A stretch of DNA of 64,000 nt from contig SSNU01000166.1 in NCBI GenBank assembly GCA_012064415.1, forward strand, positions 63,436-127,435, read 5' to 3'. This DNA comes from Gyrodactylus bullatarudis. Taxonomy: Eukaryota; Platyhelminthes; Monogenea; Gyrodactylidea; Gyrodactylidae. Positions 34,301 to 47,196 of the stretch are shown here, piece by piece. Each line of letters opens with the position of its first letter. The stretch's first letter is position 1. The translations under genes and the position numbers were made by a program. The notes below the pieces were generated by a model, which saw only the letters and a list, made by a program, of their open reading frames with translations, was not told where the DNA came from and ran no database searches.

Positions 34301-35000
34301 TTCAAATTTTACTAATTTTGATTATTTTATTCAAGTTTAGATATCTCTTTGAGAATTTTTTGGATTTTTGAGATTTGTTTAGTATAAGTTAGGAGATAGA
34401 TCATGATAAATTGTTTGGACCTGCAAAATAACTGATAATTTCCAACTTGGAGGAATAAACCTATACATAGGGTTAACTTCACCAAAGGGTTAAGCAGGGA
34501 ATCAAAAGTTATTATTTGCTAAGATCCCAATCAGATAAATCTTCATCTGTCTCGATAACTTGATAAATAAATTGAATGAGCTACCTTTCTATATGAACTT
34601 TGTGAATTTCAATAAGGTAGAGTAAATTAAAAAGTATTCAGTACTTGGAATTGGTTCATTTGAAAAAAACTTGAAGAAGCTTTTTACAAATTTCCCTGTT
34701 TTGGATGCAAATTGTGTAATATTTTATTGCATGATCGCCAAAATGAAATTTCAATCAAAGTGTTTCACATTAGAAGAAATGACTGATTAGATAAACTATT
34801 TCTCAAATGTTACACACCTTGCATCATTGGGAATTTTTATCAATTTGTAAAAAAACCTTTTTAGCTCGAGTTTATCCGAACCTTTTCTTTTTGAAATGCA
34901 AATTTTCCATATAGAAATGCACAAAGTTCATATAGAGCTGATAAAGTTATTATTATAAAGATATTATTTATTTTAGATTTTAGACTCTTAAAATACAAAA
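34301..35000. other. No feature recognised
   Basis: AT-rich non-coding DNA. A TTAA-associated 'caaagggttaag' near 34485 resembles piggyBac-type ends but has no partner. Confidence 0.35.
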
Positions 35001-35741
35001 GTTAGTTGATATGAAGTTGGGAATCCTTGATTTTTACAGAAATCTCGATATTTTCATCCAAAATTCGAATATGTTGAAGATTTTTTTGAATCCTACTCAT
35101 GTTGCCCACTTTTACCAGTTGAAGAAAAAAATTCTGAAAAAAAATCATTGTTATGAAAAATATCGTCATTTTTCAAATTCCCATTTGGCGCCAAAATCCC
35201 ATTTTTTCGAACTTTGAACTGAAAGTTTTCATTGATTTGAAAGTTGGAGATTGATCAAAAGGGGCTTTTCAGGATCAGGATTAGACGAGAAAATCAATTC
35301 AACTGAATCTTTTCTGATACATTGCCTTATTATCGTTTGGGAGCTGAATTTCAATTTTTTGATCATTTTCACTAGTTGAAAATCAATGAAATTTTGATAA
35401 TTCAAAATCTCTCGAAAATGGGTTAACTATCGGTTACTTGACAGTGCTAGTCAGCTTTCTTGTCTAATCCTGAAAAGCCCCTTTTGATCAATCTCCAACT
35501 TTCAAATCAATGAAAACTTTCAGTTCAAAGTTCGAAAAAATGGGATTTTGGCGCCAAATGGGAATTTGAAAAATGACGATATTTTTCATAACAATGATTT
35601 TTTTTCAGAATTTTTTTCTTCAACTGGTAAAAGTGGGCAACATGAGTAGGATTCAAAAAAATCTTCAACATATTCGAATTTTGGATGAAAATATCGAGAT
35701 TTCTGTAAAAATCAAAGATTCCCAACTTCATATCAATTAGC
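35001..35741. repeat. Foldback family A, best full copy
   Basis: A near-perfect palindrome with left arm 35001-35294 and right arm 35455-35741. The arms are about 290 bp and differ only by a 6-bp tandem duplication (caggatcaggatt in the left, caggatt in the right) and a few bases near the ends. Both translate to the same meaningless peptide. Landmarks from the end inward: gttgatatgaagttgggaat, gcccacttttacca, ttggcgccaaaatcccattt, ttgatcaaaaggggcttttcagga. The loop of about 160 bp contains ttttgatcattttcact and caatgaaattttgataattcaaaatc, seen in other copies. It lacks coding capacity. Fragments of this family occur at more than ten places in the window. Confidence 0.85.
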
Positions 35742-38464
35742 TTTAAATAAAATGAAGATTGATTCTTTCTCAAATCATTAGAATTAGGATAATAAATGAA
35801 AGCTTACATTGGACTATGAGAAACATAAACACATCTAAATTTCCTGTTTTTGACACTAAGATACACTCTTTTCAATATATTTCTATATCTCTGTGACTAT
35901 TTCTCAATTATTTGACGTGTAGATTTATTCTTTTTCTTGATAATAATCTAAAAACATGAAAATTAATATAGGTATATGTTCCATCAACGGAAAATTGGGA
36001 ACAGATCATAAATTTTGAATTGGGAAGCCTCTGGAACACCCTTTTTTTCTTTAGTCTATATTTGATGGCTATCCAGCCAAATTTGTGAGCACAGGTAAAG
36101 AAAGAATATAATGCCAGTTATTATTATGGTGACTCTATTATAATATTAGACTATTTTTTACATAAAAATATAAATTTTCTCAGACTCTTCTTATTGTCTG
36201 AAGATCATCATTATTTTTGGAGAGTAAAGATTGAATAAAATCAAAAAATATCTAATGTATAATTATAGAATGTTTGACTGAAATAAACTGAATAGAGGAC
36301 TCGGATAAATTCAGTCATTGAGATGAAAATAAAGATCTAAAAGGATCCCTAACAGTATCATTATTCACTATCATTATTGAGCAGAATGGGATTGTGTGGC
36401 CAATATTTAGGGAGGCAATGCTGTCTCATTGTAATTAGATAATACGCGATAATGTCAGAAACAGACATTTAAAAATCCAACTGAATTTATTTTGCAAAAA
36501 AACGACGAATGTTTAATTTAATTTGAATTTAAATTTGATGTTTCTGAGTATTCTTTCTAAATTTTTATAAAAGATAGACGTTTTGTCTACATTGACAAAA
36601 GTTATTAAAGATTAATTTTGAAAACAGAGTAGGCTCGTAAAAGTTTAAATAGACAAATAAAAAATGTTTCAGCTACATTGTAGCTTAAATTCTGTTATTT
36701 AGTATTTCGATCGGAAGAAATATTAGATTGTGTGATTAAGAATTTACAGTTTTTTCAACGCAATTTTTTATATTTCAGAAGTTATCAGTCAAAAATAGGG
36801 TTAGATAGAGTTCAGACGGCTAAAAATTATCTCACTTTTCAAAAAAACTTTTAAACAAAAATTAATTTTTCAAATGTAAATTATGAAAATTTTGATCAAC
36901 TCACGAGTAGTATTCCTATAAAAAACATTAATGACTTCCCAAATGTCCTCTCCCCTTATAAATCCAACATTTATTTTCAGACTGAAAGAGGAATTCTTTG
37001 ATCTTTTTGTTCAATTTGGGTTTATTCTGGGAAGATAATTCTCACGATAATGTTGTTATTGATGATGTTTATAAAAATGATAAGTTTCAGAATATAGAAA
37101 TATATATTTTTATAATATGGGATGTGCACACAAAATAATGTTATTTTTTATTCTATCCATGAGATGTTAACAAATAGACTTATAAAAGGATTCTGATTGG
37201 CTAGAATTATTTTCCTACCTCTCCGCCCCCCTCACCATTACAAGTTTGTGTGTGAAAATTCAAAAAAATACAACAATGATTCATATCAATTTTGGAATAC
37301 AGTGATGCCTCGGTGTACTTTAAAACTTTTATTTTTAAATCTACGAATTGAATCTGCTGTAATGTCGGTGTTTCTACACGATATTGATGTCATTAATTTA
37401 TCTTGATCTTGTTCAGGTTTATTGATATATAACTCTTGTTTATATCCCATGTTCATTAGACTCATATTTCTATTATCTTTGAATAATAAAGACTCAAAAT
37501 CATTCTGAGAAACGAATTAGTACTAATGATACGATTAATGCCAATATTGTTGGGGTTAAAATAGGTGACAACACAACACTTTCTTGAGAGATACTTGTAA
37601 TTTGAACTGAAGGATAATACAAGACCTGTCAATCGAAAGGAAATTCATTAAGCTACAATAAAATGTACAAATCATTAAGATCATTGGTGGATGAAAACCT
37701 ACTTGTTGAGGGTTTATTAAAGATTGGAACAACTTCTATATTTTTGTTCTTGACTATCCGGACAAAAACTTTTTTTTAATAGCGAGACTTGATAGTGTTA
37801 CTTTCAATCTAAATCCCAAAAAACTTGTTCATTTTTAGTTCCTTCAATCAAAAAGAATCAAGAGGTTTCAAGATCAAGTTGACACATGCTTCATTCCAAC
37901 AGGGATTACTTGATCACAGGATTGTGATCCAACTCCAGAAGTTAGGGGAAAAAATCGATTGGTGAATTTATCTAATCAAAATGAATCTTCTCATAATATG
38001 TATTTCGAATAAAATATGGAACATTAAAATATTGTAATTTTGTACAAAAAGGATCACATGAGATACTTGAAATCGTTTTCATTTGCCTAGAATTCATAAA
38101 TACCCTAGAACACAAACAGATATTGAGACATGTTTAGATTTATTCCTGAAATCTATTCTGCAGCATATTAATTAGATGCCACTTTCAGTCTGTTGTTACT
38201 AATTCCCACAACATTAGAATTTCCATTTATTACACATCGTTTTGTATTAGAAAAAAGTAATTTTTGCTTATTCTATGTGTATGCCGATTAAGGCTAACTG
38301 AAAATGTAACGAGTTAAATTAATAAGAGGAATCTGTTGGGAATTATTAAATTATTATTAGAGAAAAAGAGCATTACTAAATTTTTGTTTATGAAAGGGAT
38401 GAATTAGATCAAGTTTTATTTAACTATCTCAATTTCGGGTCAATAATTGATTTTTACATCAGTT
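35742..38464. other. No feature recognised
   Basis: AT-rich non-coding DNA; short open frames such as 37197-37406 have no recognisable content. Confidence 0.4.
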
Positions 38465-38785
38465 TCAACTAATATTTCCCACAGGTTCGTCTTATTTCGA
38501 GGAAGCACGCATCCAAAGATGTATACCTAGATTATTTCTAAACGCTCTGAAAGCTTCTTCTCTACTGATGAAACTTTTAGAAATGTGCGTATGGTTTTAA
38601 AATATTTATCTCCTTGTTATATATTTCCAAATTATGAATTTAAGTGGATATTCGGACGTTTTTGAAAAACAACGTGAATTACTCATTCATAATTACGAAT
38701 AATAAATAATAACACAGGTTAACTAGAAATATTTCGTTCTAGGTGCTTAGGGAATATCCCACAGGTTTGGCGTATTTGATAATGA
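38465..38785. repeat. Foldback family B remnant with a PLE 3' tail inside
   Basis: The outer parts ('cccacaggttcgtcttattt' at 38478 and 'ctaggtgcttagggaatatcccacaggt' at 38740) are family B words. 'aaagatgtatacctagattatttctaaacgctctgaaagcttctt' matches the loop of 22204-22532. From 38565 to 38700 the sequence matches the 3' end and downstream of the PLE at 49891-50025 (ctgatga ... ttccaaattatgaatttaagtggata, cggacgtttttgaaaaacaacgtgaatt). Confidence 0.6.
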
Positions 38786-40779
38786 ATTAATTGTCTAAAA
38801 CTACACTGACGGTCAAATTATATCCTGGTATTCAGAATTTAAAGTTAGAGTATCTCATCAAAATTGGTTGGAAATTTAAAATCAGAATTAACGAATTTCA
38901 GAGATTCAGTTTTTTGAGTTAGTTGCCAAACCATTAACAAAGACGTTCGAAGTGTCTAAAACCACAAACTAGAATATGATGGTCCCTCGAATAAAAAAAA
39001 GTTAGAATGATCTCTAAGTTTTTGCATTTTGCGTATCATTCAGTATTTACTCGAAATTGTTAACCAAATTTGTAAGTATATTATTTCATTATTCGGCATT
39101 ATTAGCCATCAAAGATTACAAATGCTACTGGTGATCAGAAATTCAAATCAGAAAAAATGAAAGATCAAGATGATCTCATTCGCCCCCCCCCTCTATTTTA
39201 AATGAAATAGAATTTTAAACTCTTCATCTCTCATATCACATTCTCGTCATCTCCCCTATGATACCCCAACACACAAATGATCACTTCCCCTCGATCTATA
39301 TTAGCCTTCCAATGTCTCTTTTTATCACAAGAATGCACGAAAAGGGAATTTGTGAAAGAAATAACTATCGCTTTGATAATAATAATATTTCACCATCATC
39401 AATGACTAAAGAGTAAAAAAAAAGTTCGATTTATTTCTTCCTTGGAGTTTATTTATTTATCTATTTCGGATGCAATTGCTCAAAAATTCTTTACAACCGA
39501 GATATTCATCTTTCCGTTCATCTCGTTTGCCCTAGAACAATTGGTAATGAGAAAAAATGTATAATAAATTTAGGTTAGAAAAGATTCGTCATTTGTCAAG
39601 AGTCGATAATGTAAGTTGAGAGAGTTAACCTAAATTTAAAAATAGCACTTCAAAATATATGTTTTGTTTACACATGAAGCATTTTCAAAAAATTTGATAG
39701 TAAAGTCAATGACAGAACTTAATCATATATTGGAGTGTTAAATGTAACTTCATTGATATTTGAGGATCAATTATACTTGTGTTGGATTAAAACTGGCCAG
39801 TCTTCAAATATTCAAATGAACATTGATCTTGATCCAGGAATTATTGCTGAACTAGTTCTAAAAAGTTTGATGTAAATTCATGTTATCAATAAATTTATTT
39901 TTATAAAGTATTTAATTCTTTTTATTTTAAATATTAATTAATTATATTATATTTTTATATTACATAACTACTTACAAGCGATATATTAACGATCATAGGC
40001 TGTTAGGCTGATCTTTAGTTTAGCCAGGGTTTCTTTCCAGAGTCTTCCAATAATGTGCGTTATGAATTTTTTTCGACACTACCCAGATGTTAGTATACTC
40101 GAAAATAAACTGTTATTACAATAGCAAGAAAAGAATTTTTTAGTCCAAGAAATACATATTCAAAACCTACCTGTGTCTATCTGTTACTTTGCCAACGCAA
40201 TTAAGATGTAAAATGTTCTTTTATTTATTTCTTCATTGTGTTCGATTAAGAATTTCTTAGGTTAGCAACATTTAATATCGATCATAATAAAGTGTGAAAA
40301 TATCCCGTAAATTTGGGTTAATAAATCTCATTGATAGAAACGACGATAATAAACGATAAAATGGACGGTTGCATTTCACTTTGAAGATTATTTCCATCAT
40401 TAAACGTTTTACGTTTCTGGAGGAAAATTTTTCTTCCTATTTGAGATTTTGAAGAGAAAATTTAATTTTTTTCTTTCTATCAAGTTTGCTTTACAGTGTC
40501 TCTATATACAGTTCAGATCATGATTATAACAGTAGGTATTATGTGATTTATTAAACACCAAATTTATCAACCGTTATCAGATAGTAGTTAGAAAGAAGCA
40601 CTCATTTTAAATTCCCAGCTCATGAGGTCACTCACCCTCGTCGATTAATCCGATAAAAAATTCCATCAGTATTTAAATGCATATCAAAACATTTAATAAA
40701 CTTTGATGGAATGAAACATATTATCTTCATTCAAAGTTGAGGCATTAAATTAATTTTGAAAAAAATATTCTATAAAAAA
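38786..40779. other. No feature recognised
   Basis: AT-rich non-coding DNA, including a short C run at 39183-39191. No gene seen. Confidence 0.4.
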
Positions 40780-41255
40780 TATGGTCATTTTTCAAATTTC
40801 GATTTGGCGCCAAAATCGCATTTTTTCGAACTTTGACCGGAAAATTTTTATTGATTTCATAGTGATCAAAAGTTGATTGCCAGGATCAAAATAAGACAAG
40901 AAAGGCGAATATGCTGAATCTGTTCTAATGCATAACTTCATCATCTTTTGGAAGTCGAGTTTCGATTTTTTGATCGTTTTCACTTCTTGAAAATTAATAG
41001 AATTTCGAAAAATTGAAATCCCTCAAAAATGGTGGATCTTTCGAAAATTTTTAGGCGATATCTAGCATTCTTGTCTTATTTTGATCCTGACAATCAACTT
41101 TTCATAACTCTCACTTTGAAATCAATAAAAAATTTCAACTCGATTCAAATGGGATTTTGGCGCCAAATCGAAATTTGAAAATATAATCTAATATTTGATG
41201 AAAAATCGAGATTTTCATAAAAATCACAGATTCCCAACTTCATAACAGTTAGATT
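40780..41255. repeat. Foldback family A, near-complete copy
   Basis: Left arm 40780-40915 (atttggcgccaaaatcgcat, gatcaaaagttgattgccag, gatcaaaataagacaag) and right arm about 41078-41255 (cttgtcttattttgatcctg, gggattttggcgccaaatcg, cttcataacagttag). The left arm is truncated on its outside. The loop shares the family's ttttgatcgttttcactt words. It abuts the piggyBac remnant that starts at 41311. Confidence 0.75.
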
Positions 41256-41310
41256 TAATATAACAGCTATTCTCGATGAATTTGGAAATTTATGATTTGA
41301 AAAAATAATC

Positions 41311-42369
41311 TCATTTTTTCATCAAAGTATAAAAAATCTTCTGATTTGCCCTGACTGTTCCAACCACACTTGTTTTCTTTTCAAGAAGGTATTGAGCTAT
41401 TTCCATGGAGGTAAAAAAATTATCCATAGTTATTGTACGACCTTTGTTCAGATAAGGTAAAGAAAGTTTTTTCACCACTCTAGTACCTTGGTTCTTATCT
41501 TGAACATTATTGACTTTGCCAAGATAAACCTGAGCGTTCACCAAGTAGTATGTCTTTGAATCAGCTAACACCCAAATCTTGATTCCATAATTCCCTGGCT
41601 TAGTAGGAATGAAAACTTTCATCGGGCAACGTCCTCTGAAGCTCGTCTACTGTAAGGTATTCACTTGGAGTGTAACTAGTTTGGGAATTATTGACGAAGC
41701 TTTCAAAAAAAGACAAATAGGAGCCTAACGATCTCTATCAGGTCCTCTTTGACGCGTCGCTTTGTTGTCAAATCTTATAATTTGTTTTATAAAATTGAAA
41801 CGACTCAAAGACATTGAATTTATAACCAATTGATTTCCAAAGTTTTCTGACCAGAGCATTTCAAGATTCATTCCTTTCTGCTTAGTGAGTCCAAATAAAA
41901 TACAGATACCTGTCCATCTTTTGAGTTCTTGAAGATTGATTGACGATCTATTCAGTTGCCGGAGCTCTTTGTATTTATTGGTAAATTTTACTATTGATAA
42001 AAGCATATCATCAGTCACTAGTAATTTGAAGAATTCAATTGGTTCAAATAAGTTGTCACAATTCTTTGTAGGACCAGCCTTGAAATCGCATATGTTGTTG
42101 GCGAGGGTTCTTCTTGGCGCTGGTCTTGTAGTTGTGTACACAAACAGACCGTCTTTAGAAGTAATTGTATTTGGAGGAAAGACATCTGGAATTTCTACAA
42201 TTGATTCATCTAATTCTTCATCCTCATCTGAAAATACGTGATCACTCTCGTCTGAGCTTGAGTTGTCACTTCCCAGTAACTCTTGATCTCGTGAGTAAAG
42301 ATTCAGCTCACGTTCTATGTCACTGATATTAATTGCATATGAAAATATACCAAAACTAATAGGATTCAT
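41311..42369 (-). pseudogene. piggyBac transposase remnant, 3'-truncated
   Basis: Minus-strand piggyBac DDE transposase, a different lineage from the one at 17898. The N-terminal part (42369-41725, 214 codons) is acidic (SDNSSSDESDHVFSDEDEE) and then has FEPIEFFKLLVTDDM and GICILFGLTKQKGMNLEMLW. The expected RDKLAPI block is disrupted by a stop (RGPDRDR then stop). The first catalytic Asp follows in SYTPSEYLTVDEL. A short deletion then shifts the frame before RGRCPMKVFIPTKPGNYGIK, where the second open part (41622-41311) begins. The second Asp lies in GRTITMDNFFTSMEIAQYLL. The copy stops after TLMKK, so the third Asp and the Cys-rich C-terminus are missing. The Met at 41622 is internal, not a start. 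Terminal repeats were not found. Confidence 0.85.
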
Positions 42370-42959
42370 GTTCCTAAACGAGTTTTCAATTGGCTAAAGA
42401 TAAGGAAACACACAAAGGGTTCTTGAGACCCCCATATGTTTTTCATGAAACTTTTTCTTATTTCAACTGTTTACTCAAGCTGATAAGGCTAACTATCAAA
42501 AAACTTGTTTATTTTGTTAGAAAAATAGTTAAGTTAGGATTAGAAAGTTGTTTCACCCATCTAAAGAAAATAATAACAATAAAAAATTAGTTTGAAAATC
42601 AAAAAGGCTTCTCGAACCCCCAAATATCGTTCTAGGGTTAATTGGAAACCAATTCAAAAGCCCGCTTACACCGATTTAAGAGAATAATTTCGAAAAAAAT
42701 TTCCTTGGATATTGTGGAGTTATTCATGAATATTTTTTTTTCAAATTGAAAATTTTTTTGAGGATTGAGGAATGCGTAAATATGTACAATTGATAAAGGG
42801 TGTTGACAAAATAGATTTCATTCAAAAAGTGAGACAAGACGTCCTGGTTATCTGTAATCAGCACATCATTCCAAGGTCCTTCAGCAGGATCAGCATCAAC
42901 TGCACACTGAGAAGGAGTTATTGATTACAAAGTGTGCAGAAAACACGACAAGCAAAGAT
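42370..42959. other. No feature recognised
   Basis: Non-coding. A few bases at 42830-42990 ('gcaggatcagcatcaactgcacactgag') are less AT-rich but not identifiable. Confidence 0.35.
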
Positions 42960-43210
42960 GCTGGAGATTTGAAGCTGTTGAATTCTGATATTTGAGATCA
43001 ACATTAGACAACGAGTTTAAAAATGTTCACAGAAATTCTTCATTATTGTGGGAAACCGAACTTTTTGAATATTTTGATTATTTGATTTTTAATAATTATA
43101 TAAATATCAAATCTTCGAAATCGATAAAAATGTTGAGCTTAAATGTTGAAAAAGTAGAAATGTGGCGCATTTCGAGATTTTAAAAATAGCCTTATTCTGG
43201 CCATATTTTC
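42960..43210. repeat. Foldback family A-like fragment
   Basis: 'atttgagatcaacattagacaacgag', 'ttttgattatttgattttt', 'gaaatcgataaaaatgttgagc' and 'aatgtggcgcatttcgagattttaaaaatagcc' follow the interior-to-arm order of the family in a diverged form similar to 16500-16690. Confidence 0.5.
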
Positions 43211-43734
43211 TTATTCTAATAAAAAAAAGAAATATAAATTTTGTTCCGGACTTGTTCCTATTTGTTTTTCACATTTTGCTGTTGATTGAAAAAGGTAATC
43301 CATTTAAAATTTTTCTGAAAACAATTGAAGTAAGCTGTTTCATATTTCCACCGAGAAAATAATGTTTGCTTAGATTAGTAAGGCTTTTGTAGAATAAAAT
43401 TGCAGAAATTTGATCATCCTTGAAGGAATCTTTTGTAATATTTTTCTTACTGACAGGACCTATTAAATTTCAGAATAGGAAAAAATACATTTGTCCTCAA
43501 ATTTTGAATTGGAGAGTGAAAAAACTCAATAAATTTATAGTTTTCCTTACATACAATTGTTGCCTATACATTCTGATAATGAAGATGACGTCATGTGTAA
43601 AAACATGAAGATTTATCTCCAATATTAGGAATTATCACTTCATTGATTATCAGTAGACATATGATTTATTTACTCAAGCTCTTTATTGTTAGAAGTCGCG
43701 ATCTCTCTCTCGGTTTTTGTCTGTATTTTTAAGC
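43211..43734. other. No feature recognised
   Basis: Non-coding AT-rich DNA. Confidence 0.35.
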
Positions 43735-43880
43735 CAAAATTTTTTGTGTCCAAAAAAACTATTCTTACAATCTTCAACTACCTATGTGAGCTTTTTCACT
43801 TTTCTCTCCACTGCTAATTATTGGAGAGTTTTGGTGTTTTTTAGCTTACATTATATTCTTTGACTTTTACTTTTTCGGAT
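43735..43880 (+). mobile_element. Penelope-like element 3'-tail fragment
   Basis: 'gtgtccaaaaaaactattcttacaa', 'ctatgtgagctttttcacttttctctccactg', 'attggagagttttggtgttttt' and 'agcttacattatattct' match 49672-49800 of the best PLE copy. It is severely truncated. Confidence 0.8.
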
Positions 43881-44109
43881 GTATTTGAAAATTTACGTGA
43901 ATATTTGAATCATAAAAATTGTTTACAAAAAATTTCTCCAAATTAAGAATATGTGATTTTTTTTCTCGAGATTTTATTTTTTTCTATTTCAAATCTGTAG
44001 TCTGAATTTAAGAAGTGTTTTTTTCGTTTTCAAAAAAAATTATGCCTAAAAATAAAAATCATATTCTAGGCTTTGACAATTATTTACTAGTTTGGGTCAA
44101 GAGGTATCA

Positions 44110-44300
44110 GAAAAAGAAAGAAACCGTTAACCGAACTTCAGCTCTGCTCTATTTCCGAGGCAGTCCCTTCACATGGGTGCTCCGGTAAACATTTGTTAAA
44201 TATGGCGGAATCTACCAATAGGAAACCCTTTGTTTTTGCTTTGAGCGGGCGTTCCTCCGCTGAGAGTAGGTTCAGAGGAATTCGCAGATCTGGTGTGTTA
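44110..44300. other. Locally GC-rich island, function unknown
   Basis: Clearly richer in G and C than its surroundings, with words aatatggcggaatc (YY1-like AAnATGGCGG pattern) and accaatagg (CCAAT-box pattern) and a short hairpin agcgg...ccgct. It could be a promoter, a non-coding exon or the end of an unrecognised element. The 61-codon minus frame (44323-44138) has no recognisable content. Confidence 0.3.
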
Positions 44301-47196
44301 TTTTGTGTCTCCAAAAACCTCAAAAAAAGTCGAACTATTTATTGAAAATGTAAAAAAGTTATTTCGTTTTCAAGTTTTGAGCTCAATTTCTTGCAAAACT
44401 CGGAGGTTTAATGTGATTAAAGTGAAAGAAAGAACTTGTCTATACTCCCAAGGCCAAATTCGAAATGTTAGTTATTGCAAAATTTGGAAATTAATTTTTA
44501 TTAATAATAATAATTTTAGATTTTAATTCAATATCCAAATTCACTGGTATAAACTAATCCTGTAATGTCGAATAACATCTTCATTCGATATGTATGAAAG
44601 AACTCCTTAGGAAGTAAAGTATGACACAAAGTTTATGATTGATCTCTATTCTGTCTGCTTTCAACCCCATTTCATTTCTTTGCATAGTGTGTAATTTATC
44701 AAAGGAGCTGTTTCTTGTTTACATTCCCCATTTACACTACGAGTTGAAACTAAATAGAGGAAACTTTTCATGATGTATCCCTGTGATAACTTTTTTATAA
44801 ACTTCTTTTTTTGAATTAAAAAAACCCACGAGATATTTACAAATTTCCAGAAATAAATTATTCCCTTTATATTAATGAACTAAAGGGAATACTTTTTTCC
44901 TTCCATCACAGATTTATGGATATTGAATTCTTTTCTCTATTCATTATTACTTTAAATTGAAACTAAAGAATTCGAATCTGTGGAAGATTTTTAGGCAACC
45001 AAATCATGTTACTTTCTTTAACCAATAGTTGAATAATATTTACATACTCAAAAATGAAAGTCCTAGGATGAAGAGTTTTTGCCATTTTCACCAAATCGCC
45101 ATTCCATTTTATTTTTCGTCAATTTGAAATCGAACTTGCTTACCTTATAAGCAGTAGCTATTTGAATTTCTCGATCAAGTAAAATAATGGTACCAGAGAT
45201 GAGTCTCGTTTAGAGTAACCCTCAAAGGTTGTGAGAGTCAACATATTGGTTGAAACTGCTTCGATCGTTGTTCTGGCGTCTGATACATTATAAATACTAT
45301 GTGCACTTTACCATAATTCTAACGTAATCTCAATTTTGTTGGCAAGTTTTATCATGCACTATACTATCAGTGTTGTTTTTCGTTCCTGATATGATCGAAC
45401 TTTGCATTAATTATGGGAAAAGAGACATTACTGGTTGAAGTTAAAATTCAAATATGTACACTGTATCTAGAAATAATGAACTTTTCCCTAATTTTAATTA
45501 TAAATATGAAATTTATTTCTAACAGAAAATAATTTATTAGGAATTTTCTAGAACCAACATCCTCAAAAATCATATTAACTCGCTTTTAGATGTCTTATTT
45601 CCCTCGCCAATAATGAAACCAGTCTCAAGTATTTTAACAACAATCAAATTTCGCTCCGAGATATCTGTGATAAGATAAACAAAATTATGAAAAAAATTTA
45701 ATAAAATACGTTTTTAATATTTTATTCTAATGATTTTAACTTGAATTCAATTTATTTCTCCCAGTAAATCTGCAAAACTGACTGCATTTTAGCATATTAA
45801 AAATTATTTTTTATCGAAAAATAACTCCATGAAAAACCTTTAAAATTTCTGTAAATTAAAATACATTTGAAATTTATTCTACAGATTAAAAGTCTTCCTA
45901 AGCTTATTCTCAGATCTTGATGATAAATATCCATAGAAACTTGGTTTAGATTTAAAAGGAAAGAGAAAAATTTATTTGAAATAAACTTGTCGTTTTTATG
46001 ATAAACGAGCTGGGAATGGAGTCCTCATGAAACTTTTCTGTTGAGAGTGAAATGCGCAGTTTCCTCTCCTGGCAAAAATGACAAATTTCTTTACGTTCCT
46101 TGGATAAGAACAATAAAAAATACTTTGTAATCAACCAAATTTAATCAAAAAAAAAGAAAACTTTATATACTTTTTTTGCCAAGAAGAATACAACATGAAT
46201 GGAATAAAAGGCATAAAAACATTCGAAATGACTCATGGGTTTGTTGTTATTCTTTTTTCCTTGAAAGAGTTGAGGTTTACTTCTATACATTCTGAAAAAA
46301 TTTGCCATACAGCTTTTCAAATTTGCATTTGTGTGCGGGATGAAAATTTGTAGTGCTACCACGATTTACATGAACATTGTGCCTGCCTAGTTAAGAATAA
46401 AAAATTAAGTCGAATGAGAACCGAGTAAGTAACAATAATAGAGAAAGTTTGTCATTTTTATCATGAAAGAAGAAAAATACAAGTTTCGATTATTTTTTCA
46501 ACTCTTATTGTCAAGGAGTTCAAAATATAGATTATTAGTCTTGTATAAGCTAAATTGGAAGCTTTGTATTTTTTCTGTGACATTGATTGATAAGCATTTA
46601 TTATTTACTAAATCGGTTGTTTGTCTATCGAAAAGATTAATTGTTTAAATTGATAGCGAAATTTTTGTAAAAAAATTCTATTAAAAGTCAATAGAATCAA
46701 TCTTGCTGATCTATTTCAGGAAATCAAGACTTGAGAATATTTTTACATGCAATCTCATTCTGTGTGTGTGTCTGAAATATTTCTCTAAATAATCAATAGA
46801 CGTATTCAGCTCAATCTAGAAATGATGATCCAGATAGCGTCGAATTTCTCATGCTAGTAGTCTGGGTTTATTTAAAATCACACCTATGAATTTATTTTCA
46901 TACCCAAAAGTTGAATGAATTCAAACAAGTTACAGAGGGTTTATTTGCATTGAGTCATCAACCTCGCACCAGGATCATTCATTATTTTAATGAATCACAT
47001 TAGTATGGAAATAAACATGGGATATTATATTATTTCAACCAGAGAGAATAGAATTGCTATCAACTTCTAACTAAAGCCAGTTGATATAAAACAAGTGAAT
47101 ATTTACAACTATGGCAAAAGATTCAATATTTTTCAAGAGCATTTTCAATATTTGATCTCAGAAGTTTTAAATTCGATTTAATTCTTAAATTTCGAA
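44301..47196. other. No gene recognised
   Basis: AT-rich non-coding DNA. No clear repeat; a short TG run lies near 46760. Confidence 0.35.

Noticed and set aside
35011..35773. Identical open frames of 68 and 82 codons on opposite strands
   Set aside because: They arise from the family A palindrome arms and have no homology or codon signal.
45125..45185. Minus-strand SGTIILLDREIQIATAYK followed by a good GTAAGC donor, resembling a cadherin LDRE exon in phase 0 with the exon at 25597
   Set aside because: The frame has a stop just upstream with a poor acceptor. Joining it would put LDRE only about 20 residues before cadherin repeat 1, too close for a real repeat. Probably chance.
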